DNA from: Paraconiothyrium sp. Pb-2020
Taxonomy: Eukaryota; Ascomycota; Dothideomycetes; Pleosporales; Didymosphaeriaceae
DNA: 64,000 nt
Assembly: GCA_022419385.1 (NCBI GenBank)
Contig: JAJUBI010000001.1
Location: 2,976,001 to 3,040,000 of the forward strand
Reading direction: 5' to 3'
Both the position numbers and the translations under genes were made by a program. Below are positions 12,301 to 23,172 of this stretch, piece by piece (position 1 is the first letter of the stretch; the number at the start of each line of letters is the position of its first letter). The notes beneath the pieces are model-generated. The model made no database searches. It was not told the DNA's origin and was given only the letters and a program-made list of their open reading frames with translations.

Positions 12301-12426
12301 GGGGTGGGTACGCCCGTGGATCTAGGCATCAATGGGCATGCGGGACATAGGCAGAGTGTAGGTCATGCGCATGGGGGCCAATCCGGGTTGGACGGGCTGG
12401 ACGGGCTGGATGGGGCGGGGCAATAA
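9334..12426 (+). CDS. Zn(2)-Cys(6) transcription factor with fungal-specific regulatory domain
   Basis: A 1,030-codon intron-free frame. I chose the ATG at 9334; the frame stays open further upstream, but only with a GTG. A binuclear zinc cluster of the form CX2CX6CX6CX2CX6C begins near residue 174 (CIACRRKKIRC ... CKHCLRSRIPC), preceded by basic residues (KERKRLPLA). A helical linker follows (DYMAMLDKRLRRMEDRVIKL), possibly for dimerisation. The fungal_trans middle region starts near 318 (HLAEVYFDYVYGQSYPLLHK) and includes GGRSWMFGGMAQRMAYALQL and RRRTMWSCFLMDRF. The C-terminal 200 residues are rich in Pro, Asn, Gln, His and Gly and end in a GLDGLDGLDG tract, as expected of a disordered activation region. 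It should act in the nucleus on promoters with paired CGG-type half sites. I do not recognise the orthologue, so regulated genes cannot be named. Confidence 0.9.
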   Translation: MGDSGTTATTMTAPQHSRLAHDDTLALHEYGLSELRDSMASFSDYPMAFGQNQGFGNAYDRSPANIQTNLQNHRGSIVDMEEGNLSGGSAHAHRLSVDLGREGNHTSPESAVGLGMLLGDNMDDGPLAMKLEDGMLREGPDAMAKDKGDGQDPPAWSEMKTKAGKERKRLPLACIACRRKKIRCSGEKPACKHCLRSRIPCVYKVTTRKAAPRTDYMAMLDKRLRRMEDRVIKLIPKESLPSIAGVGRSVVKPALPGAPPKTPTAHKKRGAEEAFGNELDEWAKSKSANPDASGSASRNKESDDNSLLTEGLESLPPKEIQEHLAEVYFDYVYGQSYPLLHKPSFMRRLAKGDVPPVLILAICAISARFSTHPQLRSEPCFLRGDNWAEKARDIALKRFDAPNITILIVYLLLGLHEFGTCQGGRSWMFGGMAQRMAYALQLHKELEYDPSVAEADRKPLSLTDREIRRRTMWSCFLMDRFNSSGTDRPLFVHEQYIEVQLPVKEHLYVHEIQAPTENLDGNVPNPVAPDSGQLSDPRENMGVTAYTIRLVCIWGKLVKYMNLGGKEREPEPMWSAKSTFHNIKKEAKEFKEALPEMLVYSPENLKSHAIGRTANSYLYLHILYQQIILFLHRFSLPSRAGSRPPKEMPHDFLTESARTALDAANQISILINEAMDHNVVAPFAGYSAFFSSTVHVHGVFSKNPKLEAQSKKYLAYNVKYLSKMKKYWGMFHYIAENLKELYRQHADAQLKGPSAAGEKNKAVIFQYGDWFDRYPHGVSKTDYEDAAQPNTNEPGTDAVLGQKSDLQSVEEFFASLSPPTRAETQRKQARKNKSKSVSKSDAPNTNHATAAQQAQPRAHPLHPTQLHQHMGQININPQEAIDAFDPAYFAQANAQQYMQDYPHAPHNLAMLNTSPTTMIHPGQQMDLSPFPDLTPHPSNASFWGLDHSGMGNGFFDPGNAGWFVPFNVEPPVIDDDGGMFSAEAFNFGLGVGTPVDLGINGHAGHRQSVGHAHGGQSGLDGLDGLDGAGQ

Positions 12427-14333
12427 CATGACGAAGGTATTATGACTGACATGGTTTTGGAGTACATATACTGGAGGGACTGGTGTGGATTGGGAGGATT
12501 TGCTGCGAGCGTTTGTTTAGCGGGTGTATGGGTTGTGTTGTATAGTAGGGGATAGTTTGTTTCGGCTGATACCATTACTATTGTTATCTTTGTATCTGTG
12601 TCGTCGTTTGTGTTGCCGTAGAAGAGTATATCAGTGAGCACGAGGGATCTGCGAATGGTACCGATGTTGACGATGACTTTGGTACGGACCGTGGAATTTG
12701 CACATCTCGCCATTTCATTTGACGTGCTACACGTGTGATATATTATGGGGGCCTCTGAGTATGCCTTTACATGGTCCGAATCGTAATTGGCTCGTAGAAA
12801 TTAGTAGTAGAAAGATCTTGCTACCTGTGATTGATTTTCATACGACCTCCTTGGTCACCTTCTTGGTCATAGGTGCTTGGAAACAACACTCAACCTTCAG
12901 ATTCAAATCTTTCTAGTAATCAAACCCTCCTAGTGATACTAAAACAATAAAAAAAATATTGATTCATACTGAACGAATGTCATGTTAGTAAGCTCTTATT
13001 CTGACTATCAAGCATTTCATACCAAGACTAGAGATCGATGTTCCCTGTCTGTCTTGCACTGTAGACACGAGAACCGGTCACTTGTCTCTTGCTCCGTGGT
13101 CATCTTTGTTTGCGTTTTGGCGGAGCATAGGAATTATCCAAATTTGCGGTGCCAGCCTCATTCTCTCAAGTGACAGGTATTTTAGGTAGGCTACTACGAA
13201 CTCAGAAGGGAAAGGTGGTATTGGCTGGGTATAGTAACCTCGAACTCGGCTCAGCGCCGTGCTGCAAGAAAAAAGAGAGTTTGTGCAATATGCTGGTGAC
13301 AACGGTTTACTTGTTTGTCCGTTATAGAAGTACCTCGAGCTAATATACGGATTACGATCTTCATGGACGCCGTAGATCTTGAGAACATTAGCGACGCTAG
13401 CACAAAGACTTAGATGTTGTACTCTCCAATATGGGTGATTGGTAGCATATTGGACCAGTGAGTCTTTTCCAAGCCTAGCATGTGCGATCAGACCCGAGCA
13501 GAGCACTATGCTGGTGGAACGGGTCGTTATCAAGAGCAGGATGTTCCTAGACAGTTGTGATGTGCCGGAAGGTGTTGAGGTTGCAGCATCTGGGCGAGAT
13601 ACCTCCCGCCGCAGAACTTTGAGCCGATTCAAAGAGTCCCATATTTATTGGCAGGTTAATGTGGTGATTCTACAACGACAAAACGCCTGTTTAGCTGCGT
13701 GTATACGAACCAATAATTGCTGCGCATATTCGTTAAATCTGAGCTTTGTAAAACCACTTATTTTTGGTTCACCATCTCTATGTGTTCGATCGTTACGTGC
13801 ACGCATCAAATGTATATCTTGGCGTACTTCGTTCACATAATGCTTGTTTGGAGGTCCGGATGTATTTCGTTGGGGCCACGAGACAACAGGTGGCGGTTCA
13901 CGAGCGAAAGATTCGCCTTACAAACTCGAGCGCTACAAGTGATCAGCAGCATCATAAGCGATTGTACGATCTCCAAAAGTCTAGACTGGTCAAAAATGGA
14001 TCTCGTATGAACTGTGGACGTCATGAGCTCCTTCCATGCAGGTCTGCATTCTCCAAACCTGGGAAGCTGCACCTGGAAAGGGCCAAGGCTCATCGCCCAA
14101 GCACAACCTAAACGCATGACAGCTCCATCGTTGGCACTTTTCACCATCAACTGTTACCGCCGCATCCTTAGTTGTGGGTATCGTTCTATCGTTGATAGTA
14201 TCTCGAGCCGCTCCGTTCATCATTCTTGCTCCCCCTCCCTGCACGCACATACGCCACCGCTCGCTTTTAAACCTGGGCTCCACCCTCACTACGGTACCTT
14301 GGCGGTCAGTTATCCTGAAGTTGCCGAATCATA
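12427..14333. other. Intergenic, no gene seen
   Basis: About 1.9 kb. AT-rich 3' flank of the regulator gene, including A-rich runs near 12940-12960. A 184-codon open frame on the minus strand (13078-13632) has no recognisable domain and is probably chance. Promoter of the small gene at 14334 should lie at the right end. Confidence 0.5.
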
Positions 14334-14951
14334 ATGGGAGAACCGTCCGATACTCGAGCGAAGACGACCGACCTGTCTGAGGTTTGCCCGTACGGAGTCC
14401 TCAACGTACCAGCTGCCCTCGAGACGCACGCACTTTTATCACTTGGGTCCAAGGAGATACATAAACGACTGCGAGAATGGCTAGCTGCAAGTTATCTGGA
14501 AGGAAACATACACCTGCTAGAGACCGATGAGCCACTGGGGATGAGGATCCGCAGTATCGAAGACCTTGGGATGCTGGCTGGCGCTTACAACCTTGCACCA
14601 GATCTGCGACGGCCGAAGACGAAGAAAATGGATAATGAGCTCTATTTCTATGACCAGAAACCTGGAAAGGAGGCTGCCGTGGCTGCGGGGAAGTTTATGC
14701 AACAATACTTCAAGCCCGGAGGACCCTCTGTGAAGTTATCATCGGCAAAAGAGCCAACTACAAAGGAGCCATTGCCTAATCTGGACGCGGTGATGGAAGA
14801 AGAGGATGCCGTGGCTGCAAGTCGATTTATCCAGCAATACTTCAAGCTCGGAACGACCCCTCGTAAAGTACCAATGCCGAAAGAGCCAACGGTGAAAGAT
14901 CCGTTGCCTACCGTGGAGGAAGTGACGGAAGAATCGTCATTAGAGGACTGA
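14334..14951 (+). CDS. Small protein with internal 44-residue tandem duplication
   Basis: A 205-codon frame from an ATG at 14334. Residues 1-110 are mixed and include HALLSLGSKEIHKRLREWLA. From residue 113 two 44-residue units follow one another, encoded at 14670-14801 and 14802-14933. Unit one begins EAAVAAGKFMQQYFKPGG and unit two EDAVAASRFIQQYFKLG; both close with a Lys-Glu-Pro-rich stretch (KEPTTKEPLPNLD and KEPTVKDPLPTVE). The repetition at both protein and DNA level is the best evidence that this is a real gene. No signal peptide, membrane segment or known domain seen. Function unknown. No orthologue recognised, so the gene call itself is moderate. Confidence 0.55.
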   Translation: MGEPSDTRAKTTDLSEVCPYGVLNVPAALETHALLSLGSKEIHKRLREWLAASYLEGNIHLLETDEPLGMRIRSIEDLGMLAGAYNLAPDLRRPKTKKMDNELYFYDQKPGKEAAVAAGKFMQQYFKPGGPSVKLSSAKEPTTKEPLPNLDAVMEEEDAVAASRFIQQYFKLGTTPRKVPMPKEPTVKDPLPTVEEVTEESSLED

Positions 14952-15952
14952 GACACTCTACCACTAGATTGTTGCGCGGTATATGGAGCAGGTACATGCT
15001 GTTGTTGCGGACATTGTGGGGTTTGAAGGAAACTCCATATCCAGCTACATTCGTCTTTCTATTGGAGAACGTGTTATGAATGATAAGCAAGCTTGTATGG
15101 ACTTTCTAACGCCTACGATGACAGACTACGTCAACGCCTCTCGTTGTTTTGAGTTTAGCGTTGTGGTATTCGACCCAAGTTTCCATCGTATACAGGCAAT
15201 CGCTGTAGCCGCCAAGGTGACTTGGTGGCAATTGGTCTCACGCTAGAGGTAGGTACATGCCGATCGCTCGCTTGAATCTATGGAGAACAGTGTGCTTAAA
15301 GCGGTTGTAATGGTGTATCGAGGTCAGAGGGAACGACCACGTGCGTAGTTTAGGTATGGTCAAAAGAGTTCCAGAGGCCACAGAAACCTCACAAGGATAA
15401 TGAACAAAGTCTCGCTATACCTGTACATGATTAGTTGAAGTGAACGTGACGATCAGTACTGGTAGGGGAGAGCCGCGCCTGGCAGCTTCTCGTGGCGTAA
15501 TCGGTGCTGAAATATACGCACACATGAACGTCCGCACCTTGCGTTCCAACCTTTTCATCTCATAGCCTAGGTCTCAAAAGGAGCTTGCGTGATTAAGCCG
15601 ATCTATTCCAGCACTTGCCGACACAACTGCGACTTTTCACGTTGGCTGACTGTAGCTGGGACACTGCAGCGTTCCGTTGGTTGCAACAAGCGCGACGCAG
15701 GCCACGCGCCCGGACGTGGACCCTCGACGTTTCTTGACGTAAAATTCTCTCTACAGCAGCTTCATCACCGCACCCTTCACTGCTCAACGCAAGAACAATA
15801 GAACAGGCTCTTACGCTTTCTACTTCTAACCTTATAAGCCTGGGTCCACACTGCGCGACCGCCCTTCGCCCACGCTCGACACGCGGAGAAGGCCGGCAGA
15901 GGTATCTGAACATTATCCAGCCATTACCGCCCATATAACCAACTCAGTCGAG
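14952..15952. other. Intergenic, no gene seen
   Basis: 1 kb holding the 3' flank of the small duplicated-repeat gene and the promoter of the eight-exon gene. An open frame at 14983-15246 has no support. C/T-rich sequence near 15700-15940 is typical of a fungal promoter. Confidence 0.5.
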
Positions 15953-18250
15953 ATGATAACACGCTCCTTACATCGGCCTACAGGTCCAAGCGCTACGATG
16001 GGTGACTCCGTTCCGGACTCCCGCGTCGCGCCCTTGAACCAAGCTCGGAACACCCCACCACGCCGCCACTCCAACAACCACAATGCGGCCAACACACCAG
16101 TCCCGTACGGCACTCCGACTACTAACATGAATATGCCGCCTGCTGAAGGTATGGTGGATCTACAAACGTTGGCGAAGATCTTCGAGGTTCTCAACACAAG
16201 CCAGGCAAGTAACACTCACTTACACGTTGTCTCATGGTGAGACCGTCAGTCTTAGTAGCCCCTCAGCTACATAAAAATTGACACTCTCATCCATCTTGTT
16301 CGTATGCAGAATGACCACGAGCTAACGAATGTAAAGCATGACGACGACAAGAACCTGGCGATCTGGATCAAGGCAAACTACCTCCCCCGCGACTTCAACG
16401 GAGTCATTGACCAAGGTGGTGTAACTATCAACGGTACTGAGGGTTTCGCGAAGTTGTACAACGCTTATAAGCGCGTGCGCACACTCACCAATCGCGCCCA
16501 GGATAAATGGCCGTAAGTATTCCCAGATAACTAGCGAGTCCACATCGATTGACTCGAACAGGTTCTTCGACCGTCGGTGGAAGAGCATGACTTCGGCTCA
16601 GGTAACGAAGATGGCTACGAGCGAGGACGCCACGTCTTCTTCTGATGCCTCGAATAAGCCCTCATTGAAAGGTTCATCGGTGCAAGAGTGGATTGGGAAC
16701 GGTAAGCTGGCTTCCCGTAAGAGTCATTGTTCTGATGAGGTAGTAATAAACCTACAATAGGTTCCGAAGCTACAGCAGATCAGTCTCAGCCTGAAGTACC
16801 ATCTCCTGCTCTCGACCAGATAGCAGTAGACCAACCTCTTGCCATGGGTAAGTTTGCTGTACTTCTATCGACACCAATTATTTCGGTCTTCGTTCAGTTC
16901 GCAGCGATTACAACGATGGAGGTCAGCGATGGCTAACAATGAGAAGGGATTATAGCATCTAGAGTTACGCAAAAGCCCACGGAACCAGTAGGTCTACCTA
17001 CACCGACTTCCCCCACCACGGAATCTTTAGCGACACAGTCTCATCATACGAAGAGCGACAAAGCGGCAAGCAGTACGTCTGCCCGCTCATCCCCAGTATC
17101 AGGTACGTTCTCGTTAGGCATACACGCTCACTTTATGAGGCCAAATTGCTTCAATCATAACACAGGTGGCTAGGCTCTTATGTTTCTGTTCAATTTATTA
17201 ACGTGCCCTAGTTCTTGCTGCAGAGTCTGCACCCGAGCATTCCAACCTCGATGAGCTACCTACGGTATGTACACTGGAGCTGAATAAGAACCTACAAACG
17301 CTTATCATATCTAGTCATCTGGACGAAAACGCAAGCGCGGCAATCCGGACTACGATGACAACGGACGGTTTGCTCGCGGTCATGGCAATCTACGCCCAAA
17401 TAAGAGCGGCCGTCGTGGAGGTAGGGGCGGACGTGGACGGCAGACTAAATCCAAGGCAACAGAGACAGCGGACTCGGCTAATGGAGTGCGCGACCACACA
17501 CCGTCGAGCTTCGAGGACGAAGCTTCTCTTGAGGACAATGATACTGAAATGGCTGATGTGCCTGTGGAGAAGCCCAAGGCTGTTCCACCGAGTCCTCGTG
17601 TGACTCGTCGGCAGACGCGTCTCTATAAGGGAAGCGATGATCAGACCATCTCCACCCAGCACTTGACTGCAAAGGCTGGTACGGAAGCCGCCGGCTCTCG
17701 AAAGCCTCGCGCAGACAGCGATGCTACTGCCGTAGACGTGAAGAACGTGAGTCTTTCTTGCATCAACATCATCAATGAAAATTTTGCTAATAATAATCTA
17801 CTCGCCTAGACCACCGCAACTGAGGCCAAAGAAGGTACAACAAGTCCCGACCACGAAGACACTCTGGTTGCCGACAATGACAGCGCCATCACGGTGCCCA
17901 CCGACGCAGATCTCCTCACCATGGGCTTTTCGCACTCCGATCGACACAAAACTGCTACTTCCACCGCGAAGGATGTCCAAAAGAGCGGTGAATTTGACTC
18001 TACGACGGAGTCCAAGAAGCAGACTGTGGAACAAGATGATGAGCTGCAGGAGCGCGGAGTCAAGTACTTCGCTCGCGTGAATACTGGCACCGCGTCCCTC
18101 GAAGTTTCTCTTGACGAGACCATAATAGGCGAAGACAAGGAGCTTAGAAGCGATCTACTTGGATATGCGGCGTGGAGGGAGGCAAGAGGCGAGAAGTCTA
18201 AGAGCATCTCGTTCGACACGTGGCGCAGCATTTTCAGCTTTGGTCGCTAA
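15953..18250 (+). CDS. Eight-exon protein with RGG box, probably nuclear
   Basis: Model: 15953-16204, 16310-16512, 16562-16701, 16761-16847, 16956-17102, 17212-17264, 17315-17746, 17810-18250; phases agree throughout and give 584 residues. The first intron has a GC donor (CAG|GCAAGT) and an AG acceptor; all others are GT-AG, 49-109 bp. A second ATG at 15998 is a possible start. Residues 60-160 form the only ordered-looking part (MVDLQTLAKIFEVLN ... DFNGVIDQGGVTINGTEGFA ... FFDRRWKSM). The rest is Ser/Thr/Pro-rich and acidic, with a basic KRKRGN motif and an RGG-like GRRGGRGGRGRQ segment at the start of exon 7, features of nuclear RNA- or chromatin-associated proteins. The C-terminal 60 residues are again ordered-looking (DLLGYAAWREARGEKS). 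I do not recognise the family; function is inferred from composition only. Confidence 0.7.
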
Positions 18251-19817
18251 GGGGATTTGCGAGTGATTGCATTTGATGAAGCAAGAAGTGCATTGGAAGG
18301 ATTCTGCATAGAGTCATGGTTCTGACAACCTTTTCATGGCATGCGGTGTAAGGGCTTTTTTCTGATCACTAGCAATACAGAGCTTGCATCGGGAAGCTTG
18401 CTATAATGGACAGGCAACTCTTATTGTGGACCTTGCCAATTCTCAAGCGCTTTGCGCTTTCTGCAAATTGATGTCGGGAGTCATTGTAGTCACAAAGCCA
18501 CACACCCCTCATTAGCTTCGTGGGTCATACCACCTCCTTGGAAACTCGCCCTCGGTCATATCATTTGGGATTCAACCTTTGCCATGAATGTAAACTGATC
18601 TATGTCTTCCTCTTGAACCTGGAGTTGATCATGATTTCGAGAAGTCACCATAGTCGAGACTCAGAACGAAAAGCTTTTATATTTCAGGCAGCGTCTGTGT
18701 TTATCTGGCCAGGGCGTCGTGAGATGTATTCCTTGACTTCTGTGGAAACGCAGATCGAAAGCTGTTGGGGCGCGTGGTGGCAGATCCATGCCTCCGCATG
18801 GGTGCATTGCCGGAAGCTGGACGACGCAACATACCTTATACCCCACATGCTGGGTACTAGGCCTCAGCATACAGTCATGGGATTCACCAGGCGTTTTGTC
18901 ACTTCTTATTCGATACTCCACGCTGTAACACGCATTCGAAGCTCTTTGTGCAATGCGCATCGTATCGCACGAGACTACAGTGGGTGGCCATTTCTATTCT
19001 TTTAATGGTTCCCTCAGCAGAAATTCTTCTATCGTGCATCAATCTACTCTTATCCATCGGTCGTGCGATTGTATGCAGCCTTGCGCCGACATGTCGGTTT
19101 CGCTGACGAGAGACGCCAGCGTCGGGATTTCATCGTACCCGCGCACCAGGCCGCCGGGCTGTCACAACGCCCATCACACTGCATCCGCTTCTCGTACCTG
19201 ACACCTCACCTCAGAACAAAGTCGACGAACCATTTGCAAGAATCTTGGCAGATGAGATCGCCTTCCAAACTACGAGACGTGGATAGAAGTCTCCCTGGGA
19301 TGTCCGTGAACGCTGGACAATAATGGTTAGTAGAGCAGCAGCGTCGGCGGATGAATGCCTCGGTAGCGCACCCATGCGACTCGCGGGAGAAACCCTGGAG
19401 ACACCAACTAGCATCCAATCGTTCGCTGTGGGAGCGGCATGCGTTGCAGCCATAACAAGCGAGCTTTTGCCGCAACTGAGCACATCATAGGTCCTTTGGC
19501 GGTCTCGAATTATGCCGTGCCGTGTGCTCGCCTTCGCCGGCCTCTTTGTACGAGGGAGCGGGTAACCACAAGAGTCAACTGGGTTTTGAGGAGAGATATT
19601 GCTCTCGAGGCTAAATACCCGTAATCTCCGTGGGTCTTGGATCCACCCATGCATGCAGGATAGCGAAGCCTCGCATGGATGGTTGATCAAGTTGCACGAG
19701 GCTCCCACGGCGCTGGGTCTCGCAACACTCCTCTCCTCCATTGCATATCCTGGAATCTGTCGCTTGTTTACCCTGCGTCGGACCTCAACACTTGCTGCGC
19801 GGTATATTGCCCAGAGG
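18251..19817. other. Intergenic, no gene seen
   Basis: About 1.57 kb between two plus-strand genes. The longest open frame (18520-19005) shows no domain. Should contain the 3' flank of the RGG-protein gene and the esterase promoter. Confidence 0.5.
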
Positions 19818-21739
19818 ATGAGGAGTTCCCTCGCTTTGATCGCGTTGTTTGGGGCGCGAAGTGGTGCGTCGCCACTGGCTGCAAGGGGTGCACCATCGGT
19901 CGATCTTGGATACGCTGTCTACGACGGCACTCAAGATAGCCAGAATGGCATCAACGTCTTCAAAGGGTACAAACTTATTTCGTGATGGTTTTAGCTCCTC
20001 ATACTGATGTTGACCGTGCAGGATCCGATATGCAGCCCCTCCTGTCGGGAACCTCCGATTTGCGGCTCCCCAAGCACCCGTAGCGAACAGAACTGCTTCC
20101 ATTTCAGCAAGTATCGATGGACCTGCTTGTCCACAATCCGGGGCAGGCAGCGAAACGCCTGCTGCATACGGCTTTACGTCTGCGCTTGGCAATGAAGATT
20201 GTCTTTATCTAAATGTTTACGCCCCCTCCAATGCGACGGACCTCCCGGTTTTCTTCTGGATACGTAAGTCCAACGTACCCTACATACACAAACACTGTAC
20301 TTACCGATCCTTGAGATGGCGGCGGATACGCTCTTTTTAGTGCTCAGGGTCTCGATCCTACTGAATTCATGACCACAAATAATAATAGCTTCATTTCGGT
20401 AATTATCCAATATCGTCTAGGCGCGTTTGGATTCTTGTCCAGCGAAGATGTCAAGACTGGAGGTGTTCCGAACGCCGGACTTTTGGACATGAACTTTGCC
20501 TTGCAATGGGTGCAGAAGCATATCAAGTCCTTTGGTGGTGATCCTGCACGCGTGACGATTGCGGGTGAGAGCGCTGGTGGCGCCGCTGTCATGTATCAAG
20601 CCATGGCATATGGCGGGACACAGAACGTATCCTTGTTCAACAATGTACGTTTCTGAAATAGCCATTCAAAGCACGTGCTGATCCACATGTAGATCATTGC
20701 AGAGAGCCCATGGGTACCAGCCCAGCATAACTACAACGACGAAGTACCAACTCAAGCCTACGATGACTTTAGCGCAGCTGCCGGCTGCTCCAACGTTACA
20801 GATACACTGCAGTGCCTTCGCGACAGCGACAGCGAAGTACTTCAGAATGCCAGTGCTCGAGTCTCTGAAGCCAGTGCTTTCGGTAGTTTCGCCTTCCTTC
20901 CCGTAACGGATGGCTCTTTTGTGAAAGACCTGCCCTCTACCCAGCTGGGGGCCAAGTCTCTGAGTGAAAAACGTATCCTCTCCGGCAATCTTGCGAACGA
21001 AGGTGTCCCACTCAGTCCCACCACCACCACCACTCTCGAGGATTTCCGCGACTATGTGTCCTACACCTTCCCGTCTCTCTCCGCCGATGACAAAGCTGCT
21101 CTAGAAGATCTTTACTCCTATGAAGGCGATGATGAAGACGCAAATCCATTAGCGCCGGTCTATGATACGGATGGCACATCTTCCGTTACTGCTGTCAATC
21201 AATCAACATTCGGGACCGGGCAGCAACAACGTGTATTCAATGTCTTTGCTGAATCTACGTTCGACTGTCCTTCCTACTGGCTGGCCTCCGCCTTTCCCCA
21301 AGCGTGGAAGTATCAATTCAGCGCTGGCCCTGCGTATCACGGCTTTGATCTACAGGCCCTCTGGTCTGGCACAAAAACGCCAGGCGCGTCTTTCAAGCAT
21401 GCCTTCCGCAAAATTTGGGGCAATTTCATAGTCCATGATGATCCAATCATCAGTGTGACAGATGCCAAAGGTGGAGCGGCGAATTCGATTGTGCCGGAGG
21501 GCGCAGATGGACTAATTGAATGGCCGGTGTGGACCAATGAGTCGCCTGTGCTGCTGAACCTGAACACCACGGGCGGAAACGCGACATATCACCCGGTGAC
21601 GGAGTATTTGAAGTACTACACATATTCAGATCCTGGAGTAGTGAACGTGTTCAGTGTTGCGGATGCGAATGCATGGGAAGGTGGAAGAGGAGAAAGGTGC
21701 AAGTGGTGGCTTGAAAACGCGAAAAAGGTACCATACTAA
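19818..21739 (+). CDS. Secreted type-B carboxylesterase/lipase
   Basis: Exons 19818-19966, 20022-20263, 20316-20644 and 20693-21739 (introns 55, 52 and 48 bp) give 588 residues, normal for fungal type-B carboxylesterases. The N-terminus MRSSLALIALFGARSGASP is a signal peptide, so it should be secreted. Family marks in order: FKGIRYAAPPVGNLRF, NEDCLYLNVYAP, the oxyanion-hole HGGGY joined across intron 2, YRLGAFGFL, NAGLLDMNFALQWV, the nucleophile elbow GESAGG with Ser near 215, and the catalytic His in AYHGFDLQALW near 455. The acid residue is not pinned down. Several N-glycosylation sequons occur (NVT, NQS, NTT, NAT). It hydrolyses carboxylic esters; the substrate cannot be told from sequence. 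Confidence 0.92.
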
Positions 21740-23172
21740 AGCGAAAGTGCTGCAGAACGTTTTCTGCGGCTTTCTTTGAATAGCACAAACATTCACGTAT
21801 TATATACGATACTACGATTCGTGACTTCGGCTGGAGACCACATTATCACGTGATTCCGATTGCGGTTAGTGCGATGCGAAAGTTCCCATTCTGCCTCCTC
21901 TACATCCTCCCAGCCACCAGCCCAACGTCGCCAACCTCCTCGGTTCACCACAATCCCTTCACGGCCTGTGATAGTGTCCAGGTCCTCTACATCATGTCCA
22001 TGACTTTGGCTCCTTGCCCGACTGCATCGCGCCGTGCCCGAAAGGGCAGTTGATAAGACTGGCTCCGTTACACAGAGCAGACGGCAATTTGATCCAATCT
22101 AGAATACGAAGTAATTGTCACAAGAAGCGTCGAACATCAAAATGATCCTGATCTAGTGTAATGACAACGGCAGTTTGGATGCAGTGGTACTCACATTCGG
22201 ATTGCATGTTCGCACCAAGGGAGCCGTCGAGCGCTACACGACAGCGTGATGTCGATCTTGCATGGCATTGTCTGGCCTGGGCTAATCGCGGAATCCAAAA
22301 ATTTGAGAGACACTTATCTACGTCAAATTGACAAATACACGGCGTGGCCAGCGGATGCCCATGTTTAAGGCTGGACATCTCGTCGAAATATATGCTACGC
22401 CATGAGATGGGCGGTCTGCAGCAAGGCCCCTCAGACGCTGTGTGTAGCTGCGCGTTGATTTTCCGCGATCAGTTGACGAACAGCGTGGCCAGAAACTACC
22501 TCAATTTCCCACACGTCAGCAAAGTCTCTTCAAACACCCTCTTCAGCTGCGATTACGCAGTTTGTTGACAACCACCACTAGCATGCGCGAGCGTGAGGGA
22601 GGGTATGCAGGGATGTCAACACTAGCTCAGCCATCAGACGGCGAGGATACGAAACCCTGCATGTCGATTCCATCGCCGAAGCGCCGGCTGTCGTGAAGTT
22701 GCACATGTTCTTCACATCTACTGCGTAATTCGTCAAGACTAACATCAACGCACATGGAGGCTTTTCTGGGCGCCCTGGCAACTTGACGCCATCGTCATAC
22801 AGAAAATGTTCCGGTTGTAGGTGCGGGCTCCTCTAGGGTCTAGGCTGGAACAGGGAAGTGCCGTCGTCGCATATGCATACAACTGCTGGCGTGTTGCTTT
22901 TTTAAGCTCGGCCGATCTATCCAGCGACTGCGAATTCGATATCAACCGCGGCATATTGACTGGACATCTCACCGACCCCTCCCTTCTTCATCTCCATAAC
23001 ATATAGCCATTATGCTACAGGCCGCTCGCCTGTGATTATACTTCGATCTCTATCCACTCCACTGTTCTCCACTGAACTTGCGCACACGATGTGAAGCACT
23101 GCTAGCACGCCAGCCTTCACGACGCCACTTACCAACGCTCGAACCTCGGTGTTCGCAGTCGCAGCATGAACC
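21740..23172. other. Intergenic, no gene seen
   Basis: 1.43 kb between the esterase and the rhodopsin-like gene. Only unsupported short open frames. Promoter of the following gene expected at the right end. Confidence 0.5.

Noticed and set aside
13078..13632. 184-codon minus-strand frame with an ATG
   Set aside because: No recognisable domain, no neighbouring exons and mixed composition; could be real but unsupported.
18520..19005. 161-codon plus-strand frame upstream of the esterase
   Set aside because: No domain, no coding-like periodicity that I can see; treated as intergenic.
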